The notes under the pieces: generated by a model | What the model saw: only the letters and a program-made list of their open reading frames with translations | The model's database searches: none | Told to the model about the DNA's origin: nothing | Part shown: piece by piece, positions 35,913-44,262 of the stretch | Position numbering within the stretch: position 1 is the stretch's first letter | Layout: every line of letters starts with the position of its first letter | From: Cyanobacteria bacterium MAG CAR3_bin_5 | Lineage (GTDB): Bacteria; Cyanobacteriota; Cyanobacteriia; PCC-6307; Cyanobiaceae | Length of the DNA stretch: 64,000 bases | Assembly: GCA_026709085.1 (NCBI GenBank) | Contig: JAPOTR010000033.1 | Location: 41,343 to 105,342, forward strand | Direction of reading: 5' to 3' | Position numbers and translations under genes: made by a program

Positions 35913-36587
35913 TCAGTTGAGGGACCCGCCAGAGGAATGACGGCAGCGGAGCCGCGTCACCTGGTTGGCCATGTCCAGAATAGCGTCGGACATGGCCGAG
36001 CCGATCAGCGTCAAATCCAGGGAAGCGGGCCGCTGTCGCAAGGCCTTGAGCACGTGCCCCTCCTCCAGGAGGCCAAACTCCAGGGCCAGACCCAGCTCAT
36101 CCAGCACCATCAAATCCAGCCCACCGGAAGAAAGCTGCTGGCGGGATGCTGCCCAGACAGCGTTGACGGCTTGGTGATGCTGTGGGGTGATGGCGGCGGG
36201 ATCCACCAGACAGCAGTCAATGGCTGGACGGATCCATTCCAGGCTGCCGCAGAGCCTTGTTGCCTGTTCAGGGCCTTGGTTGATGCCACCGCTGAGGAAC
36301 TGAGCAATCATGACCCGACTCCCTTGGCCTGCCAGCCGGATCGCTTGGCTCAACACGTCGTTACAGGAGCCCCGGAAGGGGGCAACCGTCACCTGAAAGA
36401 GGCCGTCAGCCTGGGCAAAGCCGTGGGGAGTTCCGTGGTTGCGCACCGGCCAATCCAGACGGAGACTGCTATTGAGGGGGTGGTATCCCGTAGCAGGAGC
36501 ATTGTTGCCCAAGGGCGTGTTGACCATGCAGGTAAGGCCTGACAAAGGGGTGACAAAGGGGAAGGTTCCGCCAATGGGCAGAAGCAA
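35913..36587 (-). CDS. CobO/BtuR-like P-loop-fold protein with altered P-loop
   Basis: 224 residues. The stretch FQVTVAPFRGSCNDVLSQAI, then RLAGQGSRVMIAQFLSGGI and LMVLDELGLALEFGLL matches the layout of ATP:corrinoid adenosyltransferases (P-loop, QFLKG, LDE). The expected G-x-G-K-G-K-T is replaced by PFRGSCND, so normal ATP binding is doubtful. Divergent from ntcA. Similar degenerate relatives sit next to ntcA in marine Synechococcus as far as I recall. Function unknown; not a confident corrinoid enzyme. Confidence 0.65.
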   Translation of the reverse strand: MLLPIGGTFPFVTPLSGLTCMVNTPLGNNAPATGYHPLNSSLRLDWPVRNHGTPHGFAQADGLFQVTVAPFRGSCNDVLSQAIRLAGQGSRVMIAQFLSGGINQGPEQATRLCGSLEWIRPAIDCCLVDPAAITPQHHQAVNAVWAASRQQLSSGGLDLMVLDELGLALEFGLLEEGHVLKALRQRPASLDLTLIGSAMSDAILDMANQVTRLRCRHSSGGSLN

Positions 36588-36871
36588 GCCTGAGCTCTGA
36601 ATGTAGCGTCACTTGGTTGTCAAGGAGCGTTTGAGACACCAGGGATGGTGTAGTTCATATGTACTATCTTGCTTCGGAAGGGATGACGTCGCCAACGGGT
36701 GGTGGGGTGGAGCGGAGGAGAGAAAGGGGAGATTTGGTGTCCCTGGCTACAAATGGACCGCTGGGGACATTTCTAGGGTCATGTCTCATATCTTATTGCA
36801 CGAGTGGTGACGGCTCTAAGCATGGGCAAGCATGGGTCCGTGGGCCCCGTGCCTCTGTCCTCACTCTGGCC
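36588..36871. promoter_or_regulatory. ntcA upstream region
   Basis: 284 noncoding bases between divergent genes. It contains gta-N9-tac (36650-36664), close to an NtcA box but with one extra spacer base, so autoregulation is only a possibility. The core ATG at 36872 is preferred although the frame is open upstream. Confidence 0.3.
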
Positions 36872-37579
36872 ATGAGCTTTTCTCAGACCGCATCCCCCAG
36901 CCGTTCGCCTGGGAACGTGACGGATGCCATTTCCGGGGGAACCCTCACCACAATTATCCGCTGCCTCTCGGGCAGTTCCCTGGATCTGGTCGAGCGGGGG
37001 AAGACCATTTTCCTCCCTGGCGATCCCGCAGAGCGGGTTTATCTGTTGCGGTGCGGTGCGGTGCGTCTCTCCCGCGTCTATGAAAGCGGGGAGGAGATCA
37101 CCGTGGCGCTGCTGCGGGAGAACAGCCTGTTCGGGGTCCTGTCTCTGTTGACCGGTCATCGCTCGGACCGCTTCTACCACGCTGTTGCCTTTACCCGTGT
37201 GGAAATGATTTCCGCACCGGCCACCTCCGTGCGCCAAGCCATCGAGGGGGATGCCCGGGTGGGCTTGATGATGCTGCAGGGCCTGTCCTCCCGGGTCCTG
37301 CAGACGGAGACCATGATTGAAACCCTCACCCACCGGGATATGTCCTCCCGGCTGGTGAGCTTTTTGCTGGTGCTTTGCCGCGATTTTGGCGTTCCGGCGG
37401 AACAGGGCATCACCATCGATCTACGGCTCTCCCACCAGGCCATTGCCGAGGCCATTGGCTCCACCCGGGTGACCATCACCCGCCTGCTGGGGGACTTGCG
37501 CAACGAGGGGATGCTCAGAATCGACCGGAAAAAAATCACCATCTTCGACCCTGTGGCCCTCGCACGTCGGTTCAGCTAA
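36872..37579 (+). CDS. ntcA: Global nitrogen regulator NtcA
   Basis: 235 residues, CRP/FNR family. An N-terminal effector (2-oxoglutarate) domain includes [20 protein letters not shown] and [19 protein letters not shown]. The C-terminal helix-turn-helix is [20 protein letters not shown]. It activates genes for ammonium, urea and nitrate use when 2-oxoglutarate is high; the urt operon in this window is a likely target. Start at ATG 36872 ([10 protein letters not shown]) gives the usual length. Confidence 0.95.
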   Translation: MSFSQTASPSRSPGNVTDAISGGTLTTIIRCLSGSSLDLVERGKTIFLPGDPAERVYLLRCGAVRLSRVYESGEEITVALLRENSLFGVLSLLTGHRSDRFYHAVAFTRVEMISAPATSVRQAIEGDARVGLMMLQGLSSRVLQTETMIETLTHRDMSSRLVSFLLVLCRDFGVPAEQGITIDLRLSHQAIAEAIGSTRVTITRLLGDLRNEGMLRIDRKKITIFDPVALARRFS

Positions 37580-37664
37580 GCCCATAGTGGAGTGGTGAGC
37601 ACCTTCTGGAGAAAAACCCCTGTCTGGCTGGCTGCTCATTCTTGCGCTGCTGCTGCTGGGCGGC

Positions 37665-38849
37665 GTGCTTGCGGTCATGGGGGACCGGCTGGGCAGCCGC
37701 ATCGGCAAGGCTCGTTTGTCGTTGCTCAGGATGCGCCCCAGGCGCACTGCCATGGTGATTACAGCCGTCACCGGCAGCCTGATTGCAGCGCTGAGCTTTG
37801 CCCTGCTGATCGCCATCAACGACCGCTGGCGGCGGGGATTGTTTGAGCTGGTTCGCATTGAGCAGAGTCTGCAGACCAGCCGGGACGATCTTGACAGGAC
37901 CAGGATGAGCTTGGAGTCCGTCCAGGACGAACTGGTGACCATTCACGAGGCCCTCGTGAATGCAAAGCGCAGCCGCAACCAGGCTGAGGCTCAGGTACAG
38001 GAGCTGAGGGAGCAGGCAGGCGTGTTGCGGGCCCAGACCCAGGAGTTGGAGCAAGCCGTCCATATGCTGGATGGCCAGAGTCAGCAACTGCGGAATGAGA
38101 AAGCGGTCCTGAAGGAGGAAGTGCGCCGACGGGATCAAGAACTCGACGGCCTTCAGGAACAAATCAACAGCCAGGTGGATACGTTACGCAATCTCAGGCG
38201 CAGCATCACGGCGTTGCGGCGCGGTGACCTGGCCGTTGCTCGCGGTGAGATCCTGGCCATGGCCAAGGTGATGCTGCCCCCCTTCAGCGACGGCGACGAT
38301 GCCGTTACCAGCCTGCTGAATCAGGCCAATCGGCTGGCCTATGAGCGACTGCTGCCCGGCCAGACGCCAAGCCGGCAGATCCTTTACGTCCCCAACAGCG
38401 AGGTGGAGAAGATCACCACAAATCTGCGGACCGGGGAAGCCTGGGTCGTCATCATCCGCAGCGCAAACAACGTCCTCATGGGGGAGAGATCCCTGGTGGC
38501 CTTTGTGGACATAAGCCTCAACCGCAGGATTCTGGTGGCTGGCCAGGTTCTGGCGTCCACTGTTGTTGAAGAGGACGAGCGTACCCTGGAAACCGTGAGT
38601 CAGCGGCTCAGCCTGCTCCTGGCCTCGGCCCGCAACCAGGCCAATCGGTTGGGATCTCTGAATAGAGAGGTAGTACTTGATAATGAAGCCCTGACTGCGC
38701 TGGCCCTGGATCTGGCGGGTCGCACAACGCCCCGGGTCACCCTGGAGGTCTTCAGCACGGAGGACGGCGAGACAGGGGATCCCCTGCATCTGGGCATCCG
38801 TTGGCTCAATTCCCCCCTGGGGGATGCCTCGGACCCTGATCATGACTGA
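37665..38849 (+). CDS. DUF3084 coiled-coil membrane protein
   Basis: 394 residues. One membrane helix (about 27-47, TAMVITAVTGSLIAALSFAL), then a long coiled coil (about 60-180, rich in E/Q/R/L heptads such as EAQVQELREQAGVLRAQTQE), then a globular region with RILVAGQVLASTVVEEDERT. This is the cyanobacterial DUF3084 layout. The frame is open upstream to about 37600, and a start with an extra hydrophobic N-terminal helix (LILALLLLGGVL region) is plausible. Function unknown; perhaps envelope or division related. Confidence 0.8.
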   Translation: MLAVMGDRLGSRIGKARLSLLRMRPRRTAMVITAVTGSLIAALSFALLIAINDRWRRGLFELVRIEQSLQTSRDDLDRTRMSLESVQDELVTIHEALVNAKRSRNQAEAQVQELREQAGVLRAQTQELEQAVHMLDGQSQQLRNEKAVLKEEVRRRDQELDGLQEQINSQVDTLRNLRRSITALRRGDLAVARGEILAMAKVMLPPFSDGDDAVTSLLNQANRLAYERLLPGQTPSRQILYVPNSEVEKITTNLRTGEAWVVIIRSANNVLMGERSLVAFVDISLNRRILVAGQVLASTVVEEDERTLETVSQRLSLLLASARNQANRLGSLNREVVLDNEALTALALDLAGRTTPRVTLEVFSTEDGETGDPLHLGIRWLNSPLGDASDPDHD

Positions 38850-39294
38850 AGGCGGCTGTGCCATTGGCCTGGACCCCGGCACCAGCAAATGCGGCTTGGC
38901 GTGCAGTGATGCCAACCAGCAACAGCTTGACCTCTGCTTGACCTGCACACCCCATGAGTGCTGGCAATATCTCCAGGACTGGTGGTTGGAGCGCCAGCCG
39001 GAAGCGCTGTACCTGGGGGATGGCGCCATGTCCACCCAATGGCGGTTGGCCCTGCTCACCTGGTGCCCCCCCCAGGCCCTCCAACTGGTGCCCGAGTCCC
39101 ACAGCAGCCTGGAAGCCCGTGGGCGCTATTGGCGGCTGCATCCACCCCGGGGCTGGCGGCGCCTGTTGCCGGAGGGATTGCGGCAGCCCCCCAGACCGGT
39201 GGACGACCTGGCGGCTCTGGTGATCCTTGAGCGGGGCCTGGGACATGCCCTGCGGGTGATGCCAGGCTCCTTCAGCACAGCCGTCAGACCGTAG
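38842..39294 (+). CDS. RNase-H-like / resolvase-fold protein
   Basis: About 150 residues from the ATG at 38842 (MTEGGCAIGLDPGTSKCGLA). The IGLDPGTSKCGLA motif is the first strand and catalytic Asp of RuvC/YqgF-type RNase-H folds, and PRPVDDLAALVILERGLGH is the last. It overlaps the DUF3084 stop. The cyanobacterial relative next to ntcA/DUF3084 has this size. Nuclease activity is inferred only. Confidence 0.7.
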   Translation: MTEGGCAIGLDPGTSKCGLACSDANQQQLDLCLTCTPHECWQYLQDWWLERQPEALYLGDGAMSTQWRLALLTWCPPQALQLVPESHSSLEARGRYWRLHPPRGWRRLLPEGLRQPPRPVDDLAALVILERGLGHALRVMPGSFSTAVRP

Positions 39295-39541
39295 CCCGGA
39301 CCAGAAAGTTGTACTCTCCACCCACGTCCAACTGGTGGTCGCAGCGCAGAAGAAAGCGGAGCAATGCATCCTCGATCAACGCCCGACCCAAGGAGGGCTC
39401 GACCCGCAGCTTCCCTTGTCGGAAGCGCCAATGGAAGACCCAGGCAAACTCTCCCGCCCAGACCTGGCCCTTGCAAAGGCCCGAATGAAGATCCTGGTTG
39501 AGAACCTGGAGGCGTGCTGTGGTGGTGGGAAGTTGCGCCAT
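39284..39541 (-). CDS. DUF3146 family protein
   Basis: 85 residues, MAQLPTTTARLQVLNQDL to GGEYNFLVRATV. Core WAGEFAWVFHWRFRQGKLRV and ALIEDALLRFLLRCDHQLDV are typical of DUF3146, a small cyanobacteria-specific family of unknown function. Its ATG follows the pth stop by one base, so the two genes are cotranscribed. Its 3' end converges with the resolvase-like gene with an 11-base overlap. Confidence 0.8.
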   Translation of the reverse strand: MAQLPTTTARLQVLNQDLHSGLCKGQVWAGEFAWVFHWRFRQGKLRVEPSLGRALIEDALLRFLLRCDHQLDVGGEYNFLVRATV

Positions 39542-39542
39542 T

Positions 39543-40172
39543 TCAGTGGGTGATGCTGCCAGGATCGGGGTTGCTCTGGATCCGGAGTCCATTGAGGGCG
39601 TTCATGGCTGCACCCAATCCCTGCCGTTGGAGAATGTGGATTCCCACCACCACCTCGTTGAGCACCTGACGCAGCAGGGGATCTTCCTCCCCACTGAAAC
39701 GCCCCAGCACGTGCCCGACAGTGGCCGCCTTGCGGGCCGCCGGATCCCGACCGGGGGCGCCAATCCCCACCCGCAGCCGGGCAAAGCCCTGGGTGTTGAG
39801 ATGGGCGATGGTGCTCCGCAGTCCCTTATGCCCCCCGGCGCTGCCCTCGCCACGAAGCCGTAAGCGGCCCAGGGGAAGGTCCATATCGTCCACAACCACC
39901 AGGAGATGCTCAGGTCCCAGGCGGAACCAATCCAGGGCGGCGCGGATTGAGACGCCGCAGGCGTTCATGTAGGTCTGGGGCATGAGGAGGCGCAGCCGCT
40001 GCTCCCCTTGGCCCATCTCGGCCAACCGGGCCTTGAGTCTGGTCTGATTGCGGAAGACAACCTGGGACTGACCGCTGGCCAGGGCCTCAAGGACCATGAA
40101 GCCCGCATTGTGCCGTGTCCCGGCATAGCGGGGGCCGGGATTGCCCAGGCCGGCAATCAGGCGCAGATCCAT
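39543..40172 (-). CDS. pth: Peptidyl-tRNA hydrolase
   Basis: 209 residues. It frees tRNA from stalled peptidyl-tRNA. IAGLGNPGPRYAGTRHNAGF holds the catalytic His (RHNAG), LLMPQTYMNACG and VVVDDMDLPLGRLRLRGEGS are the other invariant blocks, and GGHKGLRSTIAHL closes the substrate site. Complete. It lies between tatA and the DUF3146 gene. Confidence 0.96.
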   Translation of the reverse strand: MDLRLIAGLGNPGPRYAGTRHNAGFMVLEALASGQSQVVFRNQTRLKARLAEMGQGEQRLRLLMPQTYMNACGVSIRAALDWFRLGPEHLLVVVDDMDLPLGRLRLRGEGSAGGHKGLRSTIAHLNTQGFARLRVGIGAPGRDPAARKAATVGHVLGRFSGEEDPLLRQVLNEVVVGIHILQRQGLGAAMNALNGLRIQSNPDPGSITH

Positions 40173-40214
40173 GGCGTGGCGTCTCCTGTCCCGGACATGG
40201 CGGGGCCGCCCCGC

Positions 40215-40511
40215 TCAGGTCTCGTCTTCAGCCTTGTCTTCAGAACCGTGCTGTCTGGATGTGCTCCCTGACTCGGCCGGCGAGACCACGGCGGTAGAAG
40301 CAACTTGCTGCTCCGTTGTGGCCCCAGGCGCCTCCGGGGCATTGGCCTCCGCCATGACAGCGTTGCTGAACTCCCGGGACGCCGATTGAAAAGCCTTGAG
40401 GGTTTTGCCGAGGGTGCGCCCCAACTCCGGCAGCTTCCTGGGACCAAAGACCAACAGACCAACCACGGCAATGACAGCCATTTCCGGCAGACCGACACCA
40501 AACACACTCAT
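40215..40511 (-). CDS. tatA: Sec-independent translocase TatA/E
   Basis: 98 residues from MSVFGVGLPEM. A single membrane helix (MAVIAVVGLLVFGPRKLPEL), the FGPRKLPELGR hinge, an amphipathic helix (GKTLKAFQSASREF), then a disordered acidic tail. It forms the pore of the twin-arginine export pathway, which would also serve the RR-type UrtA leader. In the psbH-tatA-pth run. Confidence 0.93.
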   Translation of the reverse strand: MSVFGVGLPEMAVIAVVGLLVFGPRKLPELGRTLGKTLKAFQSASREFSNAVMAEANAPEAPGATTEQQVASTAVVSPAESGSTSRQHGSEDKAEDET

Positions 40512-40637
40512 GGATCCCATTCCTGAGGGGGAACAGCAGACAAAGCCTAGGGAATGGGGAACCCGTTGTTGCTGCCTACCGAGGCTATGGAGCGTCATTC
40601 CCCAAGGCGGCCGGTAACCGTTGCTCCGGTGTGGTTG

Positions 40638-40838
40638 TCAACCCAGACCGGTCCAGTCCACGCTGATGTCGTTGAGGAGGAGGGACTGGTTGTAAATCTG
40701 CAGAATGACCAGCAGAAACACGAAAAACAGGAGCATGAAGATTCCCATCACCGTGGTGGCGCCCCAACCAGGGACCACTTTTCCGTATTCGGAGTTGAGG
40801 GGGCGCAGCAAATCTCCCAGACGGGTCCGTTGAGGCAT
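40638..40838 (-). CDS. psbH: Photosystem II protein PsbH
   Basis: 66 residues. [20 protein letters not shown] then one helix [20 protein letters not shown] and the lumenal tail [11 protein letters not shown]. It is a small subunit of the PSII core, on the CP47 side. Divergent from psbN, the standard cyanobacterial arrangement. Confidence 0.97.
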   Translation of the reverse strand: MPQRTRLGDLLRPLNSEYGKVVPGWGATTVMGIFMLLFFVFLLVILQIYNQSLLLNDISVDWTGLG

Positions 40839-40927
40839 GGGTGGCGAGCTCCAGCACAGGGATTCGGGTGACTAGCCTAAACCCTCAGCCGCGGTTGGCC
40901 GCGGCATCCTTTGCAGCCTGTGATGGA

Positions 40928-41077
40928 ATGAGCCAGGTTTCGACCCTTTCCCCAGGACTCGGCCTTGGTCTGGTGGTTCTGGCTGTGCTGGTGGGCCTCA
41001 CCGGCTTTGGCCTCTACACCGCCTTTGGTCCACCGGCCCAGGGGCTGACTGATCCCTTCGACGACCACGAGGACTGA
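40928..41077 (+). CDS. psbN: PsbN
   Basis: 49 residues. One helix ([20 protein letters not shown]) and the diagnostic tail [19 protein letters not shown]. PsbN is needed for PSII assembly or repair rather than being a core subunit. Divergent from psbH with about 90 bases between starts. Confidence 0.96.
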   Translation: MSQVSTLSPGLGLGLVVLAVLVGLTGFGLYTAFGPPAQGLTDPFDDHED

Positions 41078-41080
41078 GGA

Positions 41081-43948
41081 CTAAAGCCCGTCCCACCTGT
41101 GGGACAGGGGTACGCTGCGGATCTCCCACGGCCGGAGCGGCCTGGGTTCTGTGGGAGTGAAGGACTTCAGCCAGGCAAGACGGCCCCGCCACGGCGCCAA
41201 CTGTTGCAGGGTGAGTCGGGACGGCTGATCCTCTTCCGTTGGCCGCAACTCCAGCAGCCGCTGGGTGCTCTCCGGCCAGGGGAACCACAGTTGTTGTGCT
41301 GGTTCGGGGCGCTGCGGAAGGAGCAGGGGGCGCAGCCAGAGGGGCCAGCGCAGGTGGTCCGCCGCCGCCGGAACCCGGTTCTCGCACCAGCCTCCGTCCA
41401 GGGGCATGAGTCCGATCCGGTGGCGCCACCAGCCCCGGTCCGCCCCTGGGTCAGGCCATGTGGCCCCACGCAGCAGGGCCACGCTCAGATGGTGGTCTTG
41501 GACGTGGATCCCCTGGGGGCCGTCCAGGAGCACCGCCAAACCGCCCTGCTGCTGCAACAGGGCCATCCAACTGACGACCGCACAGTGCCAGCGGCTTTGT
41601 TCCCGTGCTGTCTGCGGTCGCGCCGGGCGTTCAATCACCCCGCCCCCTGTATCCGCCGCCCAGCGCTGGACGGGTTGAGCCAGGTCCGCATCCAGGCTCA
41701 GCAGTTCATGGGTCTGGCGCCAGTGGATGCTCAAGCGGAGCTCCAGGTAGGGACTGCCCGCAGCAAGGCATGCCATCATGCTGATCCGGCTCTGCCCGAA
41801 GGCGCCCCGCCACCGCAATCGCGCCATGGCGGAGTTGTGCTCCAACATTTCGGGCCGGCCCAGCTTCATGCCCCCAAGGGGATGGTGGCGGTGGTCAGGC
41901 GCCAGATCCCAGGCATCCCAGTACTCACCCCGATCCCGCCAGCGGCCGAACTCCAGAGGTTTTCCCAGCGCCTGCCGCCCACGGGGGGAAAAGAGTTGCA
42001 GGACGCCTTCAGGACCACACCATGCGGTGCAGAGGCCGTTGCCCAGTTGCCAGTGGTCAGGGGTTGCGGCCCGATGGACGGCCACTGGGTGGAGAGGCGT
42101 CACGGCGGCGGCTTCCCCTTGCAGCCGCCAGCAACCCAGGCCCGCCATGGTGGGCAGGACCCGGTGCTGTCGGGATCGGGGAAGGCGCACCACCCGGGGC
42201 CAGGGGCCGGCCGGTTGCAGTTGGAGCGCCACCCAGTGATCCGCCGGCGCCGATGGATGTCCATTCCGAGGCCCGGTTCCCAGAAGCTGGTGGAGCACCT
42301 GGTTACGGATACGGCAGGCCTGGCGCCTGAGGCGCCGCCAGGGAGCGTCCAACTGGGCAAACACCTCGCCGGTGGCGGTGCCCGGCAGGATGTCGTGGAA
42401 CTGATGGAACAGGAGTGTCTGCCAGCAGCGCCCAAGCTGGTGGAGCGGGCGGTTCCCCTCTTCCCCCGCCATGGCCCACCGGCCATGGCCCAGCGTCTGG
42501 GCCAGCCACAACGCCCGCTCAGCCTCCAGCAACAGCCGCTCGGCGGTGCGGTTGTGGCGCTTCTGGTCGGGGTGGGTGGTGGCGCAGCCCCGGTGCAGTT
42601 CCAGGTAAAGCTCATCGGCCCACACCGGCAGTGTGGGAGCCAGGGGCTTGAGATCCTCCAACCAACTGCGCAGCGTGCCATGGCGATACCGGGGCAGTTG
42701 GGGATGCCCCCACCAAAGCTGCACCTGATCCATCAAGTCCCGGTTGGGACCGCCCCCGTGGTTCCCCACGCCGGGCAGCCAGAGGCTGCTGTTGACGCCG
42801 GTCCGGGCCCGCCATTCCCCATGGGCCTGCCGGATCGCCAGAGGGTCCCCGGTGGCGCCGAGAGGCCCCGGCAGCAGCGCCAGCACTTCGGCCCCACTGG
42901 AGTCACGCCAGCGGAACAGGCGGTGAGGGAAGGGGTTCCGGGCATTCCAGGCGAGCTTGGTGGTCAAAAACCAGCCGATGCCCTGACGCGCCAGGGTCTG
43001 GGGGAGACCTGCAGCAAACCCGAAACTATCCGGCAGCCAGGCCAGGTCATGGCGCCATCGGGGGAAGTGGCGCCGACTCCAGCGCTGCCCCGTCTCCAGT
43101 TGGCGCAACAGGGAAACCGTGCTGATCAGCGCACAATCCATTTCCACCCAGGGGCCACACAAGGGCTCCCAGCGACCGGTCTCGGCCAGGGCGCGGATGC
43201 GGCGCCAAAGAGCGGGGCGATGCTGTTGCAGCCAGGCATACAGCGCCGGTGTGGAGTGGCCGAAGCACAGGCCAGAGTGTTCCTCCATCAGGTTCAGCAC
43301 GCTGGTGAAGGTGTCCACCGCCGCCCGCCAGGTTTCCGCAACGGGCCAGAGCCAGGCCAGATCCAGGTGGGCATGGCTCAACAACGTGACGTGACCGTTC
43401 CCGGAGCGGGTTTGCCCCGCCCCTCCATTGCCCGGAGCGGTAAGGGCCTCTTCCGTGCTCCTCAGCAGACGGAGCGGGTCCTCCTGGCGACAGCGGGGCT
43501 CCAGCGCCACGCTGCTGTGACACAGGGAACCCTCCTCATGGCAAGGGCTGTGGAGTTCCAGTTCCAGCAGCAGGGGCACACCCGCCAGCCAGCGGGCCGG
43601 CAGGGGGAGACGGCAGGTGTTGGCAAACAGGTCACCGTGGCGCCGGGGTGTTCCATCCACCTTGAGTACCGCGGTTTCCGCCCACCAGAGCAACACCAGC
43701 CGGGGAATGAATGTCCCATGGGGCAGGCCTTGCCAGGACAACGGCGTGGTCAGGACAAGGCGCAGGCGGAGTGGGCAGCCACCCCGGGGCCACACCAGGT
43801 CACCCCGGGCTTGCCAGTCCTGCCGGAGCGCCAGGCGGTGCCCATGGGCCAGTGCCGGCGCCCCGGTATCCAGACGCCATTGGTGTTGCAAGTCCAACTT
43901 CCAGGGGAAACCTTCCGGGTCTGGCGTCCGTGCCGTGGCCTGGATCAT
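41081..43948 (-). CDS. Glycoside hydrolase family 38 (alpha-mannosidase)
   Basis: 955 residues. [20 protein letters not shown] near residue 190 holds the metal-binding His-Asp pair of GH38; [20 protein letters not shown] and [20 protein letters not shown] carry the nucleophile region (W-L-P-D-S-F-G). The C-terminal half fits the beta-sandwich domains. It probably trims mannosides from cell-surface or intracellular glycans. No signal peptide seen, so cytosolic. Convergent with psbN and divergent from psbI, as in marine Synechococcus. Confidence 0.9.
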   Translation of the reverse strand: MIQATARTPDPEGFPWKLDLQHQWRLDTGAPALAHGHRLALRQDWQARGDLVWPRGGCPLRLRLVLTTPLSWQGLPHGTFIPRLVLLWWAETAVLKVDGTPRRHGDLFANTCRLPLPARWLAGVPLLLELELHSPCHEEGSLCHSSVALEPRCRQEDPLRLLRSTEEALTAPGNGGAGQTRSGNGHVTLLSHAHLDLAWLWPVAETWRAAVDTFTSVLNLMEEHSGLCFGHSTPALYAWLQQHRPALWRRIRALAETGRWEPLCGPWVEMDCALISTVSLLRQLETGQRWSRRHFPRWRHDLAWLPDSFGFAAGLPQTLARQGIGWFLTTKLAWNARNPFPHRLFRWRDSSGAEVLALLPGPLGATGDPLAIRQAHGEWRARTGVNSSLWLPGVGNHGGGPNRDLMDQVQLWWGHPQLPRYRHGTLRSWLEDLKPLAPTLPVWADELYLELHRGCATTHPDQKRHNRTAERLLLEAERALWLAQTLGHGRWAMAGEEGNRPLHQLGRCWQTLLFHQFHDILPGTATGEVFAQLDAPWRRLRRQACRIRNQVLHQLLGTGPRNGHPSAPADHWVALQLQPAGPWPRVVRLPRSRQHRVLPTMAGLGCWRLQGEAAAVTPLHPVAVHRAATPDHWQLGNGLCTAWCGPEGVLQLFSPRGRQALGKPLEFGRWRDRGEYWDAWDLAPDHRHHPLGGMKLGRPEMLEHNSAMARLRWRGAFGQSRISMMACLAAGSPYLELRLSIHWRQTHELLSLDADLAQPVQRWAADTGGGVIERPARPQTAREQSRWHCAVVSWMALLQQQGGLAVLLDGPQGIHVQDHHLSVALLRGATWPDPGADRGWWRHRIGLMPLDGGWCENRVPAAADHLRWPLWLRPLLLPQRPEPAQQLWFPWPESTQRLLELRPTEEDQPSRLTLQQLAPWRGRLAWLKSFTPTEPRPLRPWEIRSVPLSHRWDGL

Positions 43949-44084
43949 GATCGGGGCGCCGCCAGGCTTTGCAAAAGACTATGGACCAGGGTGTCCGTGC
44001 TGCCCGGGGACCATAGGATGCAACAGGCGCACGGATTCAATCCCATGGGTTCCTGTGCGCTTCGGCTTCTGTCGCACCACCACC

Positions 44085-44204
44085 ATGCTTGCTCTCAAGA
44101 TCACCGTCTACGCGGTTGTTTTCTTTTTCATTGGTCTGTTCGTGTTCGGCTTCCTGGCCAGTGATCCCAGCCGCACCCCGAGCCGCAAGGATCTGGAGGA
44201 GTGA
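44085..44204 (+). CDS. psbI: Photosystem II protein PsbI
   Basis: 39 residues. [20 protein letters not shown] forms the helix, followed by [16 protein letters not shown], the diagnostic PsbI tail. It stabilises the D1 side of the PSII core. It lies between GH38 and the DUF3769 gene. Confidence 0.96.
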   Translation: MLALKITVYAVVFFFIGLFVFGFLASDPSRTPSRKDLEE

Positions 44205-44262
44205 TCCCGGACAACTCCTCCACAAGAGCCCATAGCATTCCCTTCACCGGCAGGCTTAAGGG

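Noticed and set aside
41099..44164. A 1021-codon open frame on the plus strand opposite the GH38 gene
   Set aside because: It is the antisense shadow of a clear GH38 enzyme in GC-rich DNA; its translation is low-complexity and has no domain pattern.
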